A stretch of 64,000 nt of DNA from Polychytrium aggregatum (lineage: Eukaryota > Chytridiomycota > Chytridiomycetes > Polychytriales): positions 434,001 to 498,000 of the forward strand of contig NW_026516207.1 of the NCBI RefSeq assembly GCF_025602895.1. The letters run 5' to 3'. The translations under genes and the position numbers were made by a program. Each line of letters starts with the position of its first letter. Positions within the stretch are counted from its first letter, which is position 1. Shown here piece after piece: positions 41,258 through 53,361 of the stretch. The notes under the pieces were generated by a model. That model was given only the letters and a program-made list of their open reading frames with translations. It was not told where the DNA came from and did not search any database.

Positions 41258-43150
41258 AGCTGACCATCGTGCGCTGTAGTCCGCTTCGGAAGCTGTCCAT
41301 GCACTTGGATGGGCGCTGCAGTCTGCGGAACGCTTCTTGGATGTGCACCGGCTGCAACGGAGAGATCTCGGGCGGTGGACCGGCAAACAAATCAGGGATG
41401 CGTGGCCCGTCCCCATCGGCGGGCTTGCTCTGGGCCCACTCTTTGCGGACGTGGAGGCCGACCTCGGTCAGTTTAGACACAAGCTCGTATGCCAGGAATC
41501 CGAGGACATCCATGACCTCGTTATTGGTTCTGTTTTCGCAGTAGCTGCGAGAGGGCGGAGAATAGAATGGGTGGAGGGGCTGTCAGACATCACCAAGGAC
41601 GGATACTCCAACGGCGGGGGGGGAGCAAGGTGAGGAAGCACGCTGGTTTTCTGCAGCGAAATGGCTTACTTGGACATCATGCAAAACTCGCGGAACTTTT
41701 TGACTTTCTTGAAGGTGAATGATGCCTGTCGGCAGTCAGCGTAGTAGATATACTGATCCTTGGACATGGTCTTGGTGACGTCGTCAGCCGTCTGAATGCA
41801 CCCGTGATGAAATAATGGGCGAGGGCGAGTGAGTATGCTGCAGGAGACTCCAAAATGGGCGATGTGCAGCCCGGGGCCGCCAGGTGGTATTCAGCGAGCC
41901 AGATGGTATTCAGCGAGCCAGATGGTATTCAGCGAGCCATCAACGAATCCGGTGCCGACGCAATACCTTTAGGCGCTGTATCTGGTCTTCGTAAGCCTCC
42001 AGCTCCTCTTCGTCCTCGTCCTCGTCCTCGTCGTCGCTCAAGAGGCTGCTGTACTGCTGAATCAGATCCCAGGAAAACTTGATCTTCATGCGCTTGACCT
42101 TGAGCGGCTTATCTGGTTCATACAAACCGCTGGGTCAGCTCGCAGACGCCTTCACGACTACGTAGCCGCATCTGAACCTATTGCGTTGCTCGGCTCCTGT
42201 ACCCGCCCGCCCCCTAGTCCCATTCTCCATTCTCCATTCTCCGTTCTGGCCATATGGATATGGGCAGCTCACATCCAAACTATGGCCCCCATCGATCGGT
42301 CGAACAAAGCCCCCCCCCTCATTGAATTCAACGAGCTGACTTACCACCAGCACCTTCTTCCAACAGATCCTCGGCAGTGTCCGCTCCGCCGCTCGAGTCC
42401 TTGCCCTGGGCCTTCCGCACGTCCTTCCACGACAGAAAGATCTTGAGACGGTTCACCTTCTGTGTGTCCTTGCGGATCAGAAAGATCAGATCCTCGACGT
42501 TGATGAAGCGAGTGCCTCGCTTCAATGCGTGGCTGGCTGCCTGCGCCAGCTGCAGTCCGTAGTTGCGAAGGACAGGGAAGGGAGCGACACCACGCATGAG
42601 CGACACGAACAAGAATAAAGCAGCATGAGCGAGACAATCAATCCAGATAACGGGTACGGCGGCTCTCGAGTGGGTTGGAGGTTGCCCAATACTCTGCATC
42701 CATGCTGGAACTGCAGTGTCCGGTCTGGTCGGGTCTGGTCGGATCTGGTCGGGTCTGGTCCGGTCGAGTCTGGTTCAACTGGATCCAGCACCGGTCCCGG
42801 ATCACCAAGCGACTTACAATCTCGCAGAGCTGTGACTGCACGATATCCTCAACAAGCTCGACAGTGTCCTCGAGCGGATCTTGAACCTCGCCAAAGACAT
42901 ACATCATCTGGCGGATCTCGGACTGGTATACGTATTTCTTCTTCTCGACCATGGGCACCGACGCAAAGTGGAGACCCAGTGGGTGGCTCTGCAGCGGTTG
43001 TGCATGCTGTGGGATTTGCGCCAGCCCCGCCGGCAGCGGCTGCAGTGTCGCTGAGGAAGTAATGTCGGCGATGGCGGCGCTGGCACTGGATGCGGCCGAG
43101 GATGCAGACAGCGGGGGTTGCGGTGCAGCAGCGGCTGATGCAGACGACAT
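41250..43150 (-). CDS. SPT3: SAGA subunit Spt3
   Basis: Five exons, 42818-43150, 42345-42549, 41967-42112, 41670-41791 and 41250-41529, encode 361 residues. After an Ala/Ser/Pro-rich leader the first histone fold begins (YVYQSEIRQMMYVFGEVQDP, LVEDIVQSQLCEI, then FINVEDLIFLIRKD and LKIFLSWKDVRKAQG). An acidic linker is followed by the second histone-fold half with KDQYIYYADCRQASFTFKKV and MDVLGFLAYELVSKL, and the conserved tail HIQEAFRRLQ. Spt3 is the TBP-binding histone-fold subunit of the SAGA coactivator. The start at 43150 was chosen because the frame upstream runs into mobile-element sequence only about 110 nt away. Introns carry three different minisatellites. Confidence 0.93.
41881..41940 (+). 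repeat. 19-nt tandem repeat in SPT3 intron 3
   Basis: Three copies of AGATGGTATTCAGCGAGCC in tandem, within the intron between exons 3 and 4. Confidence 0.85.
42718..42776 (+). repeat. GGTCTGGTCGG repeat in SPT3 intron 1
   Basis: Five imperfect copies of a 10 to 11-nt GGTCTGGTCGG unit inside the first intron. Confidence 0.8.
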
Positions 43151-43328
43151 CCCTGGCAAGTGGTTGATCGGCGGGTCAATCGGCCGTGAGACGGCGCTTG
43201 AAAGCCGCCTCGTTTGCTGGATCACGGGCGGCCACGTGGATCGCCTGTGGTGCTGAAGGACACCTCGGTCGGCGAGAAGAGCAGTCTCTGGCGAGAGACC
43301 CCGAGGGAAGGCGAGAAGCCTCTCGCCG

Positions 43329-43331
<3 letters not shown>

Positions 43332-43361
<30 letters not shown>
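43332..43361 (+). repeat. (CA)n microsatellite
   Basis: About 15 CA units; the homologous site in copy 1 (17778-17792) has about half as many. Confidence 0.9.
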
Positions 43362-43366
<5 letters not shown>

Positions 43367-43488
43367 TGCACAAGGGAGTCAACCACCTCCCATCGACCAT
43401 TCCAAGAGGGATGGCAACCCCGAAGTGGACTGCCCAGAATATGGGCGACCCGGCATCCACTGTCGAAATGCACAACAGTGCGAGATAC

Positions 43489-44350
43489 TTACAGTCTATC
43501 CAGAAAGAAACGGGACACTTCCCCTTTCTGGCTTCTGAACCCCGCTGACTGACTTGTAGGCCCCAGCGGGTAGGCCATGGCATTGCACTCCTGTCTTCGT
43601 TGGCAATCTCTTTGTTTTGGTTGGTTGGGAAGCACAGTCTTGAATACACCCGGTCGATCTCCTGTGGCGATGATCGACTGGCATACCGAGATCATGTTCC
43701 TGGCTGCATTGATATCTCGATCCCACAGCGTATGGCAGCTTGCACAGCTCCGGACAAAGTGTGGTTTCTCGATATCAAGATGCTCGGGTGACTCAAGTCG
43801 CTTGGCTTCCCGACAATGTGAGCACACCTGGGATGTGTTGAACTCGTTCACCGAGCACACATGGATCTTGGAGACGGATGGGTCTGGTGGTCGTCTCTGG
43901 TGGTGGTGGAACTGCTCAAAGTACTTGGCAAACCTGAGTCTCCGTGGGCTGGATGCATATCCCTTCCCCTGTTTCCAGGATGCATTCCCAAAGGCAATCA
44001 CCACTTCGGTCTCCCTTGGTGCCTGGTCAATGACTTGCTTGCACATCTCGTGGACGGTGCGCTGTCGCTTGCTGTGGAGATCGAGTCGCTTGAATCGCCG
44101 TCGCCGGGTCAGGCTGAAGTACAGCTGTTTGTCCAGCATGTCTCCATCGAACACATGGCGAATGTATCGCAGGAAGGGATCCAACCCAGGGATCTTGGGA
44201 CTTGGTGTGGTGCTCATCCAGTCCTGCAGATCAAGGGCCTTGTGGGTGCTCTGGATCCACTTGGTCGCCTGGCTGGTGTCTTTCGCTTGAGGGGAGCCAT
44301 CTGGCGAGAAAATAGCGACGATGGCTGGTTCTGTTCTTGGGGAAGAAAAA
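43489..44350 (-). pseudogene. Fanzor C-terminal half, copy 3
   Basis: The frame is open from the deletion junction to the C-terminus, with the RuvC-II region (VVIAFGNASWKQGKG), CSHC...CASC and DRDINAARN. Small indels near the end (about 43560-43620) change the tail relative to copies 1 and 2. No RuvC-I and no N-terminal region, so catalysis is not possible. Sequence is closer to copy 2 in junction and closer to copy 1 at the 3' end. Confidence 0.85.
43500..43531 (-). ncRNA. hairpin at Fanzor 3' end, copy 3
   Basis: Stem CCAGAAAG with CTTTCTGG is conserved while the loop changed in sequence and length (16 nt). Confidence 0.45.
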
Positions 44351-44780
44351 ATCTCCTCAAATCCAGCGCATTTTGGGCTGGCAGAGATACTGTGCAGTGG
44401 CGTCCTTGATTCAGATCCAGAAACGCATCGCTCGCTCAATCAGTCGTGGGAAGACATCTTGTCAAGGTGAGTCTTGCCCGATAGCCAAACGATCATGTCA
44501 TCTCGCTGACACACAGCCACGCTTGACTAGGTTTCCAACCAGAGAGATTCAGATGGTGGTGGTTCTTGTCCGCAATCGGAGTGGAGCTTCCAACAATGAT
44601 ACAATTGGTCATTCCTCCACACCAATTGCCCACCACCACCGTCAATCGGCTCAAGGTGATACCAAATGCCGTCAACCGACCATGGCCGGATTCCAATTTT
44701 GCTGCATCTTGGTCTACAGCGTGTATTCATATTCGAGATGAGCAGCCGCGAGGGGGCCGGAAAAAATTGATAGTGCGAGG

Positions 44781-44892
44781 CTGCGGTACTTCGGCCCGAC
44801 CCGGCGACGGCGATCCAAGCGACCCGATCTCCACAGCAAGCGACAAGGGAATGGATATGCTTCCAGCCCACGGAGACTCAGGTTTGTCCGAA
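44781..44892 (+). pseudogene. inverted Fanzor fragment
   Basis: Reads on the plus strand, opposite to copy 3 directly before it. Frame gives TRRRRSKRPDLHSKRQ then GYASSPRRLRF, matching TRRRRFKRLDLHSKRQ and KGYASSPRRLRFAK of the full copy, with about 33 intervening residues (the RuvC-II region) missing. A separate relic or a rearranged piece of a neighbouring copy. Confidence 0.8.
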
Positions 44893-45019
44893 TGAGCCGA
44901 TTGCCCCATTGTTTATTCAACACGGGCTATATTTCGCCTCGGTCCGCCAGCCAGGCTTGACATTCTTGGATGCTCGCTCGAGATGTCTGTGTCCGACTGG
45001 TTGCACTTGGGAAGGAGGT

Positions 45020-48000
45020 CTACACCACACCGCGCCGAGCCAGGTCATCAATGTCCTGGTCAGAGTATCCCAGAACGTCGCGTAAGACGACATGGGTGTG
45101 CTCCCCGAGCACCGGCGGAGGCATGCGCACGCTCGGGGGGGTGTTGCTGTACTTGACTGGAGGGCCGATTAGCGAAATGTCGCCGGCACGGGGATGCTTG
45201 ATCTTCTGGACCATTCCCCGATGAATCACTTGGGGATGCTGAAAGGTCTCGGCTATGTTGTTGACCTAAGAGCCGACCGGCCGAAATTTAGTCCGTGCCA
45301 CACCAGCATTGCCTGGCCAGCACGGTTATAACAGGAATGCGTCGCCAGCGGCTACTCACGGGTGCAAACGGGACTCCGATGGGCTCAAGCAGACCAAGCC
45401 AGTGCTTTGTAGGATGTGTCGAGAAAACATCTGAAAGGATCTCAATCTGGTGCGAAGAAACGACCAGCGGTGAGATTGCGAACGTACTGCGAGCTTGACT
45501 GTAACCTTGTCCCAAGTGGCTATTGACCGGTCGATAGATGCACATGCAACGGGAAGGATGTCAACGTACCAGCTCCTTGCGGTGGGCAACTCTGTCCTTG
45601 TTGGTCTGGAACCGAGGATCTTGCAGCAGCTCTGGCTGGTCAATGGCCTGGCACAGTTTTTCGAACTGACCGTCATTGCCAGCGCCAATGACAACGAAAC
45701 TGTCCTTGGTGGGAAACGCCTTTGGACGACATGTCCACGCAAGTTGACACAGAATGTTCAGGCAGGCGGATACAGAATGTTCAGGGAGGTGGATACATAA
45801 TGTTTGGGTAGATGGAAACAGACGAGCGTATCAAAGTCGTAAGAATCTATCCGAGCGCATGATGTGCTATTTGGTCTTAGCGTCGACCGGAGCTTGCCCT
45901 TACCTGGTACGGGACGATTGCAGCATGGGATGTGCCCCATCGCTTGGCCTGTCAGAAGCGCGGCAGAGCAACAGTCAAACCACGGATGTAGGAGCCAAAT
46001 CGAGATTTGGATCGACTTGCTTTGCAGGGCAGCGTACCTCCTGGCCACCAATCAAATAGCTGTGACCGATGTTTGCCAGAGATGCGACTTGACACTCCTG
46101 TTGTGTTGGAGAGCGGCGTGTGAGCATGTGGTCTTCAACGATGCAGAGGTGCCATAAGGGGCTGTGCATGAGATCGGCTGGTCGCGTTGTGGGCTCAGGC
46201 TCGATACACGGGTTGATAGATCGTGCTATAACGCACGCATTCTTCAGCCTGCTTTGAAGGATCAGCTCACCAGCAACGAAACATCCAACTTTTGGCCCTG
46301 GCCAGTCCTGCCCCGCGCAATCAGAGCTGCCAATATGGCACCGTGTGCATAGAGACCGGTGGTCATATCGGTGATGGCCACGCCAACTTTGACCGGGGGG
46401 CCGTCGGGCTCGCCGGTTATGTACATCAGGCCGGCTTCGGCCTCGATGATGACATCATATCCAGCGTGGTGTGCAAACGGACCGTCGGGGCCGTAACCCG
46501 TGATCTGACGAAATGACGAGATGGTGAGATGGTGAGATGGTGAGATGGCAGATGCTGGGGCACTGATGAGACGACTTTGTGCGGTTGGACGATACAAGGG
46601 GGGTGCTGTCTTGCGAGTCAAAGCAGCGATTCAACTGTGACAGCAGCCACTCACTGAGGCATAGATCAAGCCGGGATTCTGCGTCTTCAGCTCCTCGTAT
46701 CCCAGGCCGAGTTTCTCCAGCTTGCCCTGGCATCGAATAGATATTCAGTGCAACTGCGCCACGTCCACGGCGAGAATGTAGGCAGCCAAAGATGTCCCTC
46801 GGTTCGGGACTGGTCTGCGGTATCGACAGCATCGATAGCATCGTCGACAGCACCATTGACATATCATTGACGGCACTCGCCGGGAACGCGGTCTCACCGG
46901 AATATGGTTTTCAATCAGGATGTCTGAGTTTGCAGCGAGTTTCTTGATAATGTCGACGCCCTCGGGATGCTTGAAGTTGACGGTGATGGACTTTTTGTTG
47001 CGGTTGATGCCAAGAAAGTAGGCGCTTTCGGGAGGGTTGGGATCGCTGGGATCGATATTTGGAGCAAACGGAGGTCCCTGTACGAGTCCCAAAATTGGAA
47101 TTCAGGCATAGGCATAGAAACCAACCGCGATCTGGGGGGGGGCATTTGGCTGGCGTGGCTATGGGTATCGACACGAGTGCGGCGGATACATGCACCGGTG
47201 CGCTCCGGGCCGATTCGCCTACCCACGAGCGAGTGTCGTCTTTGGATGTGTGCGGAAGCGGAGCAAGTCGGAGCAAGGTCAGAGCGGAAGCGGATTCAGG
47301 CGCGAACGCGCGTTGTTGGGCGGATGCAAAGATGGGAGACAGATTGCACGGCCTCGCACACCTCCTCCGGTCTTTGGATTCTCGACCTTGATGACTTCAG
47401 CCCTATCGAGTGGTCGGAGATTAGGCGACGTGACGACCGCAGCGCTGTCAAGCGAGCCGGCTGCAAGAGCAGCCGACAGACCGACATCGATGCTGCGGGA
47501 AAGAGCAAACAGAGGCGATGCAGCGGTGCTGGTTCGGAAGGGACGATGCAGGGCGGATTCGCATGATTCGTTCGATGCGGTGTCGAGTAAAGGCGCAGGA
47601 GAAAGCACGCTGGGACACCAAACGCACCCCATATCGCCGAGGATCATTGCTGGGACAAGACCGCGGCCACAGGAGGTTCATGTCGATCGGGGGCAGAGAA
47701 GCAATGATGATTACTGGAGTTCAAGGCTCTCTCGATCCATCAGCCATGCGATACGACTACACAAGTCACGCTGCAGATTGTGCAGAGAACCGGATGGTAG
47801 ATCGAGCATATCGAACCACACAGGGCCGTATCGAGCCACACAGGGCCGTATCGAGTCACACAGAGTCGCATCGAGCATATCGAGGGCAACTGGTTGCGGA
47901 ACGCGCGGACGACGATCTGCTCTTGTCCCTCCTGGATGACCCAGGCCGAGTCGGACAAGGTCGGCGGGACAGATCGATGCGACGACCGAGAGAACGGCGG

Positions 48001-48247
48001 CATGCCCATCGATGCTGCAGAAGGGGCACAGCGGCGCACTCGGACGGCATATGCACCTACCGCAATATGGGCCGGCCAAAACACGGGTGAGGTCCAGGAT
48101 CCTCACACCATGCAGCGGACCACCGAGGCCCTGGTGGGCTTGGCTGGGGAGCGACGACTGGAATCTCTGGAGGCAAAGCGAGCCGGACACGGCACCTCCG
48201 AGGCCGAGGCAACGGCGAGGGAGCAGGCGCCACAGATTGGCGGACAT
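45020..48247 (-). CDS. SUGCT: succinyl-CoA:glutarate CoA-transferase (SUGCT, CoA-transferase family III)
   Basis: Twelve exons join in phase: 48061-48247, 47628-47649, 47362-47402, 47223-47239, 46898-47077, 46655-46726, 46271-46504, 46038-46097, 45904-45948, 45570-45719, 45360-45446 and 45020-45265. They give 446 residues, against 445 for human SUGCT. The basic, Ser-rich N-terminus ([18 protein letters not shown]) is a likely mitochondrial presequence. Family III signatures run through the splice sites: [93 protein letters not shown], and [24 protein letters not shown] re-esterifies free glutarate to glutaryl-CoA with succinyl-CoA in lysine and tryptophan breakdown. Two microexons (22 and 17 nt) are needed to restore conserved residues (AMILGDM and DDTRSW). 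Related family III enzymes with other acyl acceptors cannot be excluded. Confidence 0.9.
46518..46549 (+). repeat. GATGGTGA repeat in SUGCT intron
   Basis: Four GAGATGGT units in tandem just upstream (on the transcribed strand) of the exon 7 acceptor, so they form its pyrimidine tract. Confidence 0.75.
47800..47887 (+). repeat. tandem repeat in SUGCT intron 1
   Basis: Four imperfect ~18-nt units of GAACCACACAGGGCCGTATC type, within the long first intron. Confidence 0.8.
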
Positions 48248-49905
48248 GGTGGATGGGTAAGATTGCCGGGAGGGGGAGGGATGGATTGGGACAGCACTGG
48301 GCGCGCGCTGGCACGAAAGAAGACTCGGAGATGGCACTGGGCAAACCGCACTGCAATTCCTGCTGCTCTGATATCGACGCGGCCGGGTTTCAGCAGCACC
48401 TGGTGCATATCCGCCAGGAAGCCACCACAAAGACACCAAGCAGCCCGCCATCGCACGTCGATGGGTTGGAGCAACATTGCAGCCGAGTATGCGTGCCCGG
48501 CTCTTCCACCCACCACCACCACCACCACCACCGCCTTCGCCGTGACAATACACCCCACTCCGAGCGCAACGCCCCCACCACCCCGCGAGGCAAGGCCCGC
48601 AGACGCAGGCACAGAACGGCCATCGCTCTGGATCGTTGTTGTCGGACAGCGGGAGGGAACCAAAGGCACCCGCTGGGCGATGGACAAGGGCGACGGTGTG
48701 CGCGTTGGCAGCGTGGCAGTGGCTCTGCGCAGAGTTCAGGCCCACGGACCAGCAAGGCAGGTCCCCCTCCTCCTCCACCCGCGTCTTTGGCCGCAGATCG
48801 ACAAGCTGCCAGGCAAAAGGCAAGGCCCGACAGACAGCCAAACAAGCACAGCAGCGCCAGCACCAGCAGAATAGACGGACATAGACACCAAAACCGACTG
48901 GATGCAAGGTTGATTTGGGGAGATGGTTCGGCCAGTTCCCTCGTCCTCGATCGCTGTTCATCTCTCAGCTCTCTGCTCTCTCAGCTCTCTCAGCTCTCGT
49001 CGATCCAAGTCCAGGACAGAGCGACGGCGCCGCACGGACTTTGCGCCACAGCAAGCGGCGGCGACAGCGAAGGCGACGCGTTCCGTTGCGGCGGTGCTGT
49101 GCGGCTCTGTGGCGGCGGGGGCTGTTGCTGCCGATGCACACGATCAGTGGCCAGCGCCGCCAGCACACTCACAGTCACCGTGATGTTGTGTCGGCGCGTC
49201 GTCGTCTTCGGACACAGCACAAGGCCGGAGTGACACCCACACGCGTCGCACCGAGCAGCCGCGGTGTACACAGCACAGTGACCGAAATGGAAGCTACCGC
49301 GCAGCCAGAGCCGAGCCGCGACACCTGTGACACATGGTAGCACATACATGGACACTGTTGTCTGTATTCTGCACAGCTGCGTGAGTCTCCACCACGCACA
49401 GCACACAGGCAGCACACAGACTGCACACAGACTGCACCCCGCCCCCGCCTGTCCGCCCGGCGCCGCCAGCGGCACGAGTCCCCAAGCGCTGTTTGGTCCT
49501 TCGGCCTTGTCCGCCCCGCCCGCAAACACCCTCTGTGTCGGCCCTGTCTCCCGTCGTCGGCCCCCTTTGCCGGCGTGCTTGCCCTTCTTCTCCCCCCCAC
49601 TGTCTGTGTGCGTGTCCCTTAAATCGCCTCGCTCCTATTTCCACCCGCCTCGTTCCTATTTCAACCCGCCTCGCCCCGCCTATCTTTTTCTTTTCGCTCG
49701 CCGGCCTCCTTCCCGCCCCCACCCACACACCACTCTCGCCTCTGGCTGACCTCCGGCTGACCTCTGGAAGTTCTTCCCGAGTCCTCTCCCCTCCTCAACT
49801 TCCAACCGACAAGAGTCTTCGAGGCCCCCGCTCCGTGCCCTCTCGTTCTATCGGCTCGGTTCCAAAACGCCCTCGGCTTTTGTCTCACTCGCTCAAGGCC
49901 GACGT
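48248..49905. promoter_or_regulatory. divergent promoter region, SUGCT / chitin synthase
   Basis: 1.66 kb between divergent starts. It contains a CCA microsatellite (48510-48532), CTCTCAGCTCTCTGCTCTCT-type runs (48960-49000), CACACAG-rich repeats (49395-49440) and two CCTCG(T/C)TCCTATTTC(C/A)ACCCG copies (49625-49675). Long ORFs here are compositional on all frames. Confidence 0.5.
48510..48532 (+). repeat. (CCA)n microsatellite
   Basis: Seven to eight CCA/CAC triplets, like the run at 10877-10902, again in a divergent promoter. Confidence 0.8.
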
Positions 49906-52900
49906 ATGAGCTCGTTTTACAAGTCATCCCAAGACCCGCTGCGAGCTTCCACACCAGGTAATATCGCGGACCCGTCCGATCGCAGCCACCGTCAGCTGCT
50001 TTTGTTCGGCCCCCCGGCTGCTGGGGCATGTCCTTGCTTCTCGATCCGGCCTCGCAGTCGTCTGGACAAAATCCCGACCGACGCACTCGACGCACAGAGG
50101 CTTGGGAACAATCCGGGCCGTGGCCAACAATCTGCCTCAGAGTCAGTCTGCCTTGGACCTGCACTGCCTTGGCCAGTGTGCTTCGTGGACGATTTTCGCT
50201 TGAGGAGGGCTGTTGGCGACCCCGCTGTTGGCGACCCAGCTGTTGGCGACCCCGCTGTTGGCGACCCCGCTGCGTTCGAGGATATCCTCTCCTGGCTGGC
50301 ACGACACGACAGCAACCCGCCACCCGATTTGCCTATGATCTTCCAGCACCCACCCTCCTGCCTTCTAGCGCTCGCTCCTGCTTTCCAGCACTCCTCCGTC
50401 TCCAGTGTCCTCATGCTGATCTTCATGCCCTCTCTTCTTGTCATCTCCCGCTCCGTTTGCCCCGCCTCTCGCTCCATTTCCCCCACCCGCAGCCATGGAG
50501 TCCCCTGTCGCTCCATCTGCTTCTTTGCCTAGGCGCAACACTGCCCGGCAAGGCGGTGCCATGCAGAGAAGCAACACTCTGTCCCGGAAAAAGTCCCTCG
50601 TTCGTCCCGAACGGGCTCCTCAAAATCGCACTCTCCATCCGGCCCTCAACAGCGACGGCACCATCCCCCGTCGCAGCAAGTCCGTTGTCAGCGAGCGCCA
50701 CTCCTCGCTCGGGCGCTCCGACACCATCTTCCGTCGCTCGCTGGGTCGCAAGCGGCGCGATGGCCCCGAACGTACCCCATGGGTCATTGCCAGCTACTTT
50801 CTGACCTGCTTCATCCCCAACAGACTCTTGTTTGTCTGTGGCAAGCGCGACGTCTACATCCAGCAGGCCTTCCGCGAGAAGCTTGCCCTCTGTGTCGTCA
50901 TCGCTCTCTTGATGTTTGCCGTTGGCTTCCTCACCTTTGGCTTCCAGTTTGTGCTCTGTCCGCCCAACGCCATCCCCACCTATCCCTATCTCGGCCCCTT
51001 CCCGAGCACCGTCGCCATTTCCGGCACCCCAACCAAGCTCTTCACCATCCGCGGCTCCATTTACTACATTAATCCCTCCAAGACCTCCGATCCCTTCCTC
51101 ACCAACGTTGTCAACCTCGACGGCGGCACCGACCTGACCTTTGCCATTCCCAGTAGCAACCCCGCCTGCGCCGGCTCCAGCAACGGCTTCTCGGATAGCA
51201 GCGATGCCCGTCTCAACAGTTGCTACGTCCAAAAAGGCTCCAACAAAACAAAAATAAGCTGCCTGGTGATCCAGCCTCCCAAGAACCAGCTCTCGGACTA
51301 CTTTGTTTACTATGGCGACACGCTCATGGCCTGGAACGATATCAATCAGAACTATGTTGTCTACAATGGGTAAGCCTGCGTCGCACCCTCCTGTCCTGTG
51401 GCGGCCATGGGCGTGGCCATGAAACGCGCCTGTGCCGTCTTCCTGGCTTTGCGGCCGTGCCCCTCCACCACCCTCGTTTGCCCTCGAGCTTTTCTGTCCC
51501 TGGTGTTTGCTGACCCCATGTGTCTTCTCTTCAGTGCCATTCTCGACATCACGCACTACTCCGACGTTCAGAACATCTACGGTAAGATTGTTGCAGCTCT
51601 CGATCGTGGCCCAGCGATCCGGTGATCTGGCTGCCGCTCCTGGTGGGCGCACGCTCAGCTCCCTCGCAACCAGCACCGTCCCAATCAGCATTATCAGCGT
51701 GTGGCTCATCGTCATTGCCCTCTCCACCCCCCCCTTCCTCTGAACTCTGCCCCAGGCTCTGCCATGACCAACGTCATCCAGAGCCACACTGGTAACAACG
51801 CCATCGCCCACGACATGACCGACACGATCGCTCGAAGCAACACTCTCCGCAGCCAAGCCGTCTGTCTTGCCGACACCTTCACCATTGCCAAGCTGAACGG
51901 GCTTTCGGTTGGCTGTGCCATCTCCTTTGTCGTCACCAACATCTCGCTGATTATCATTGCCGGCGTCGTCATCCTCCGCTTCATCTTGGCCATCTTCTTC
52001 TCGTACGCCATCGGCTGGCGCTTGGGCGACCGGGGCGATAAGACCACCAACCGCGCCGCCGAGCATCTGGCTCGCCGTGTGACCGAGCGAAGAACCCTGG
52101 CCCGCACTCGCACGGCCACCCGCACCAACATCCCTCTGGACTCTGTGGTGTCGCGCCAGCCAGCTGGCTCGTCCATCAACAGCCGTCGCGTCAATGGCAC
52201 CGAGAGCGTTGACGGCCAGAGCAGCTCCGCCTCGGATGAAACCCGCAGCCACCAGTGGGGCTGGAGCGCCAACTTTGGTTTCATGGACAACGCCGACGAA
52301 AACTCTGACCTGGCCAACGATCCCTTCCTCGACGAAAGCTTGGTGCAGTCCCTGATCCTGGTCACCTGCTACAGCGAAGGCTACCAGTCCCTGCGCAACA
52401 CCCTCGACTCGGTGGCCAAGACCTACTATCCCTCGACCCACAAATGTCTGTTTGTGATTGCCGATGGCATCGTCACCGGCCACGGCGAGCCAAAGTCCAC
52501 TCCCGACATGCTGATTGACATGATGGACGTTGACCCTCGCTTCAAGGGCGACGATCCCAAGCACGGCGGCGAGCCCCAGGCATTCAGCTACGTTGCCATC
52601 GCTGACGGCAACAAGCGCAAGAACTTTGCCCGCGTCTATGCCGGCTGGTACAAGTGGAGCCGAACCGAGGTCCTTGATGCCGAGAAGGAGAAGGAGAGGG
52701 AGAAGGAGCGCCACAAGAGAGGCTTCCGATCGAGCACTCTGCCCAACGACACGGCCAGCGCTTCCGAGGCATCCGAGTCGGACATAATGCCCGCCTTGAA
52801 GACCATCAAGGACCGCAAGGAGGGTCGCGTCCCCATGATCCTGGTTGTCAAGTGCGGCAACGACGAAGAGCGCAACGACCCGCATGTCAAGAAACCCGGC

Positions 52901-53316
52901 AACCGCGGCAAACGTGACACCCAAGTGCTGCTCATGAACTTCCTTACCAAGGTCATGTTTGACGATCGCATGACCGAGCTCGAGTTTGATATCTTCTTCA
53001 AGCTCTGGACCATCACCGGCGTGCACCCGGAGCGCTACGAGGGCCTGCTCATGATCGACGCCGACACGGAGATCTATCCCGACTCGCTGACGCACCTGGT
53101 TGCTGTCATGCACAAGGATCCCATGATCATGGGTCTCTGCGGCGAGACCAAGGTCAAGAACAAATGGGGCAGCTGGGTGACGATGATTCAAGTCTTTGAG
53201 TACTTTGTCTCGCACCACCTCAGCAAGGCCTTTGAGAGTGTCTTTGGCGGTGTGACCTGTCTGCCTGGCTGGTAAGTGGCCCCCTCCACCTTATGGGTCG
53301 TGTCTCAGCCGCGAGC

Positions 53317-53361
<45 letters not shown>

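Larger units (their letters stand above)
43261..44772 (-). mobile_element. internally deleted element copy 3 with flank
   Basis: 43261-43491 matches the sequence outside the left repeat of copy 1 (17729-17923) but with a longer CA run (43332-43361). From 43492 the left terminal repeat is identical to copy 1, followed by the Fanzor 3' half. The same deletion junction as copy 2, the transposase 3' tip (about 44425-44460), and the module shared with copy 2 follow, to GAGGGGGCCGGAAAAAATTG near 44772. Its edge lies about 110 nt upstream of the SPT3 start. Confidence 0.72.

Noticed and set aside
42638-43360. Longer SPT3 with an upstream (VC)n leader
   Set aside because: The extra codons are the CA microsatellite and element copy 3 read through. 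The ATG at 43150 gives the expected start.
47711-48961. 416-codon minus-strand ORF around the SUGCT first exon
   Set aside because: Only 48061-48247 is coding by homology. The remainder is promoter on one side and intron 1, with tandem repeats, on the other.
50441-53218. 925-codon minus-strand ORF opposite the chitin synthase
   Set aside because: Antisense shadow; Gly, Val and Asp rich composition and no domain. The plus strand carries the chitin synthase motifs.
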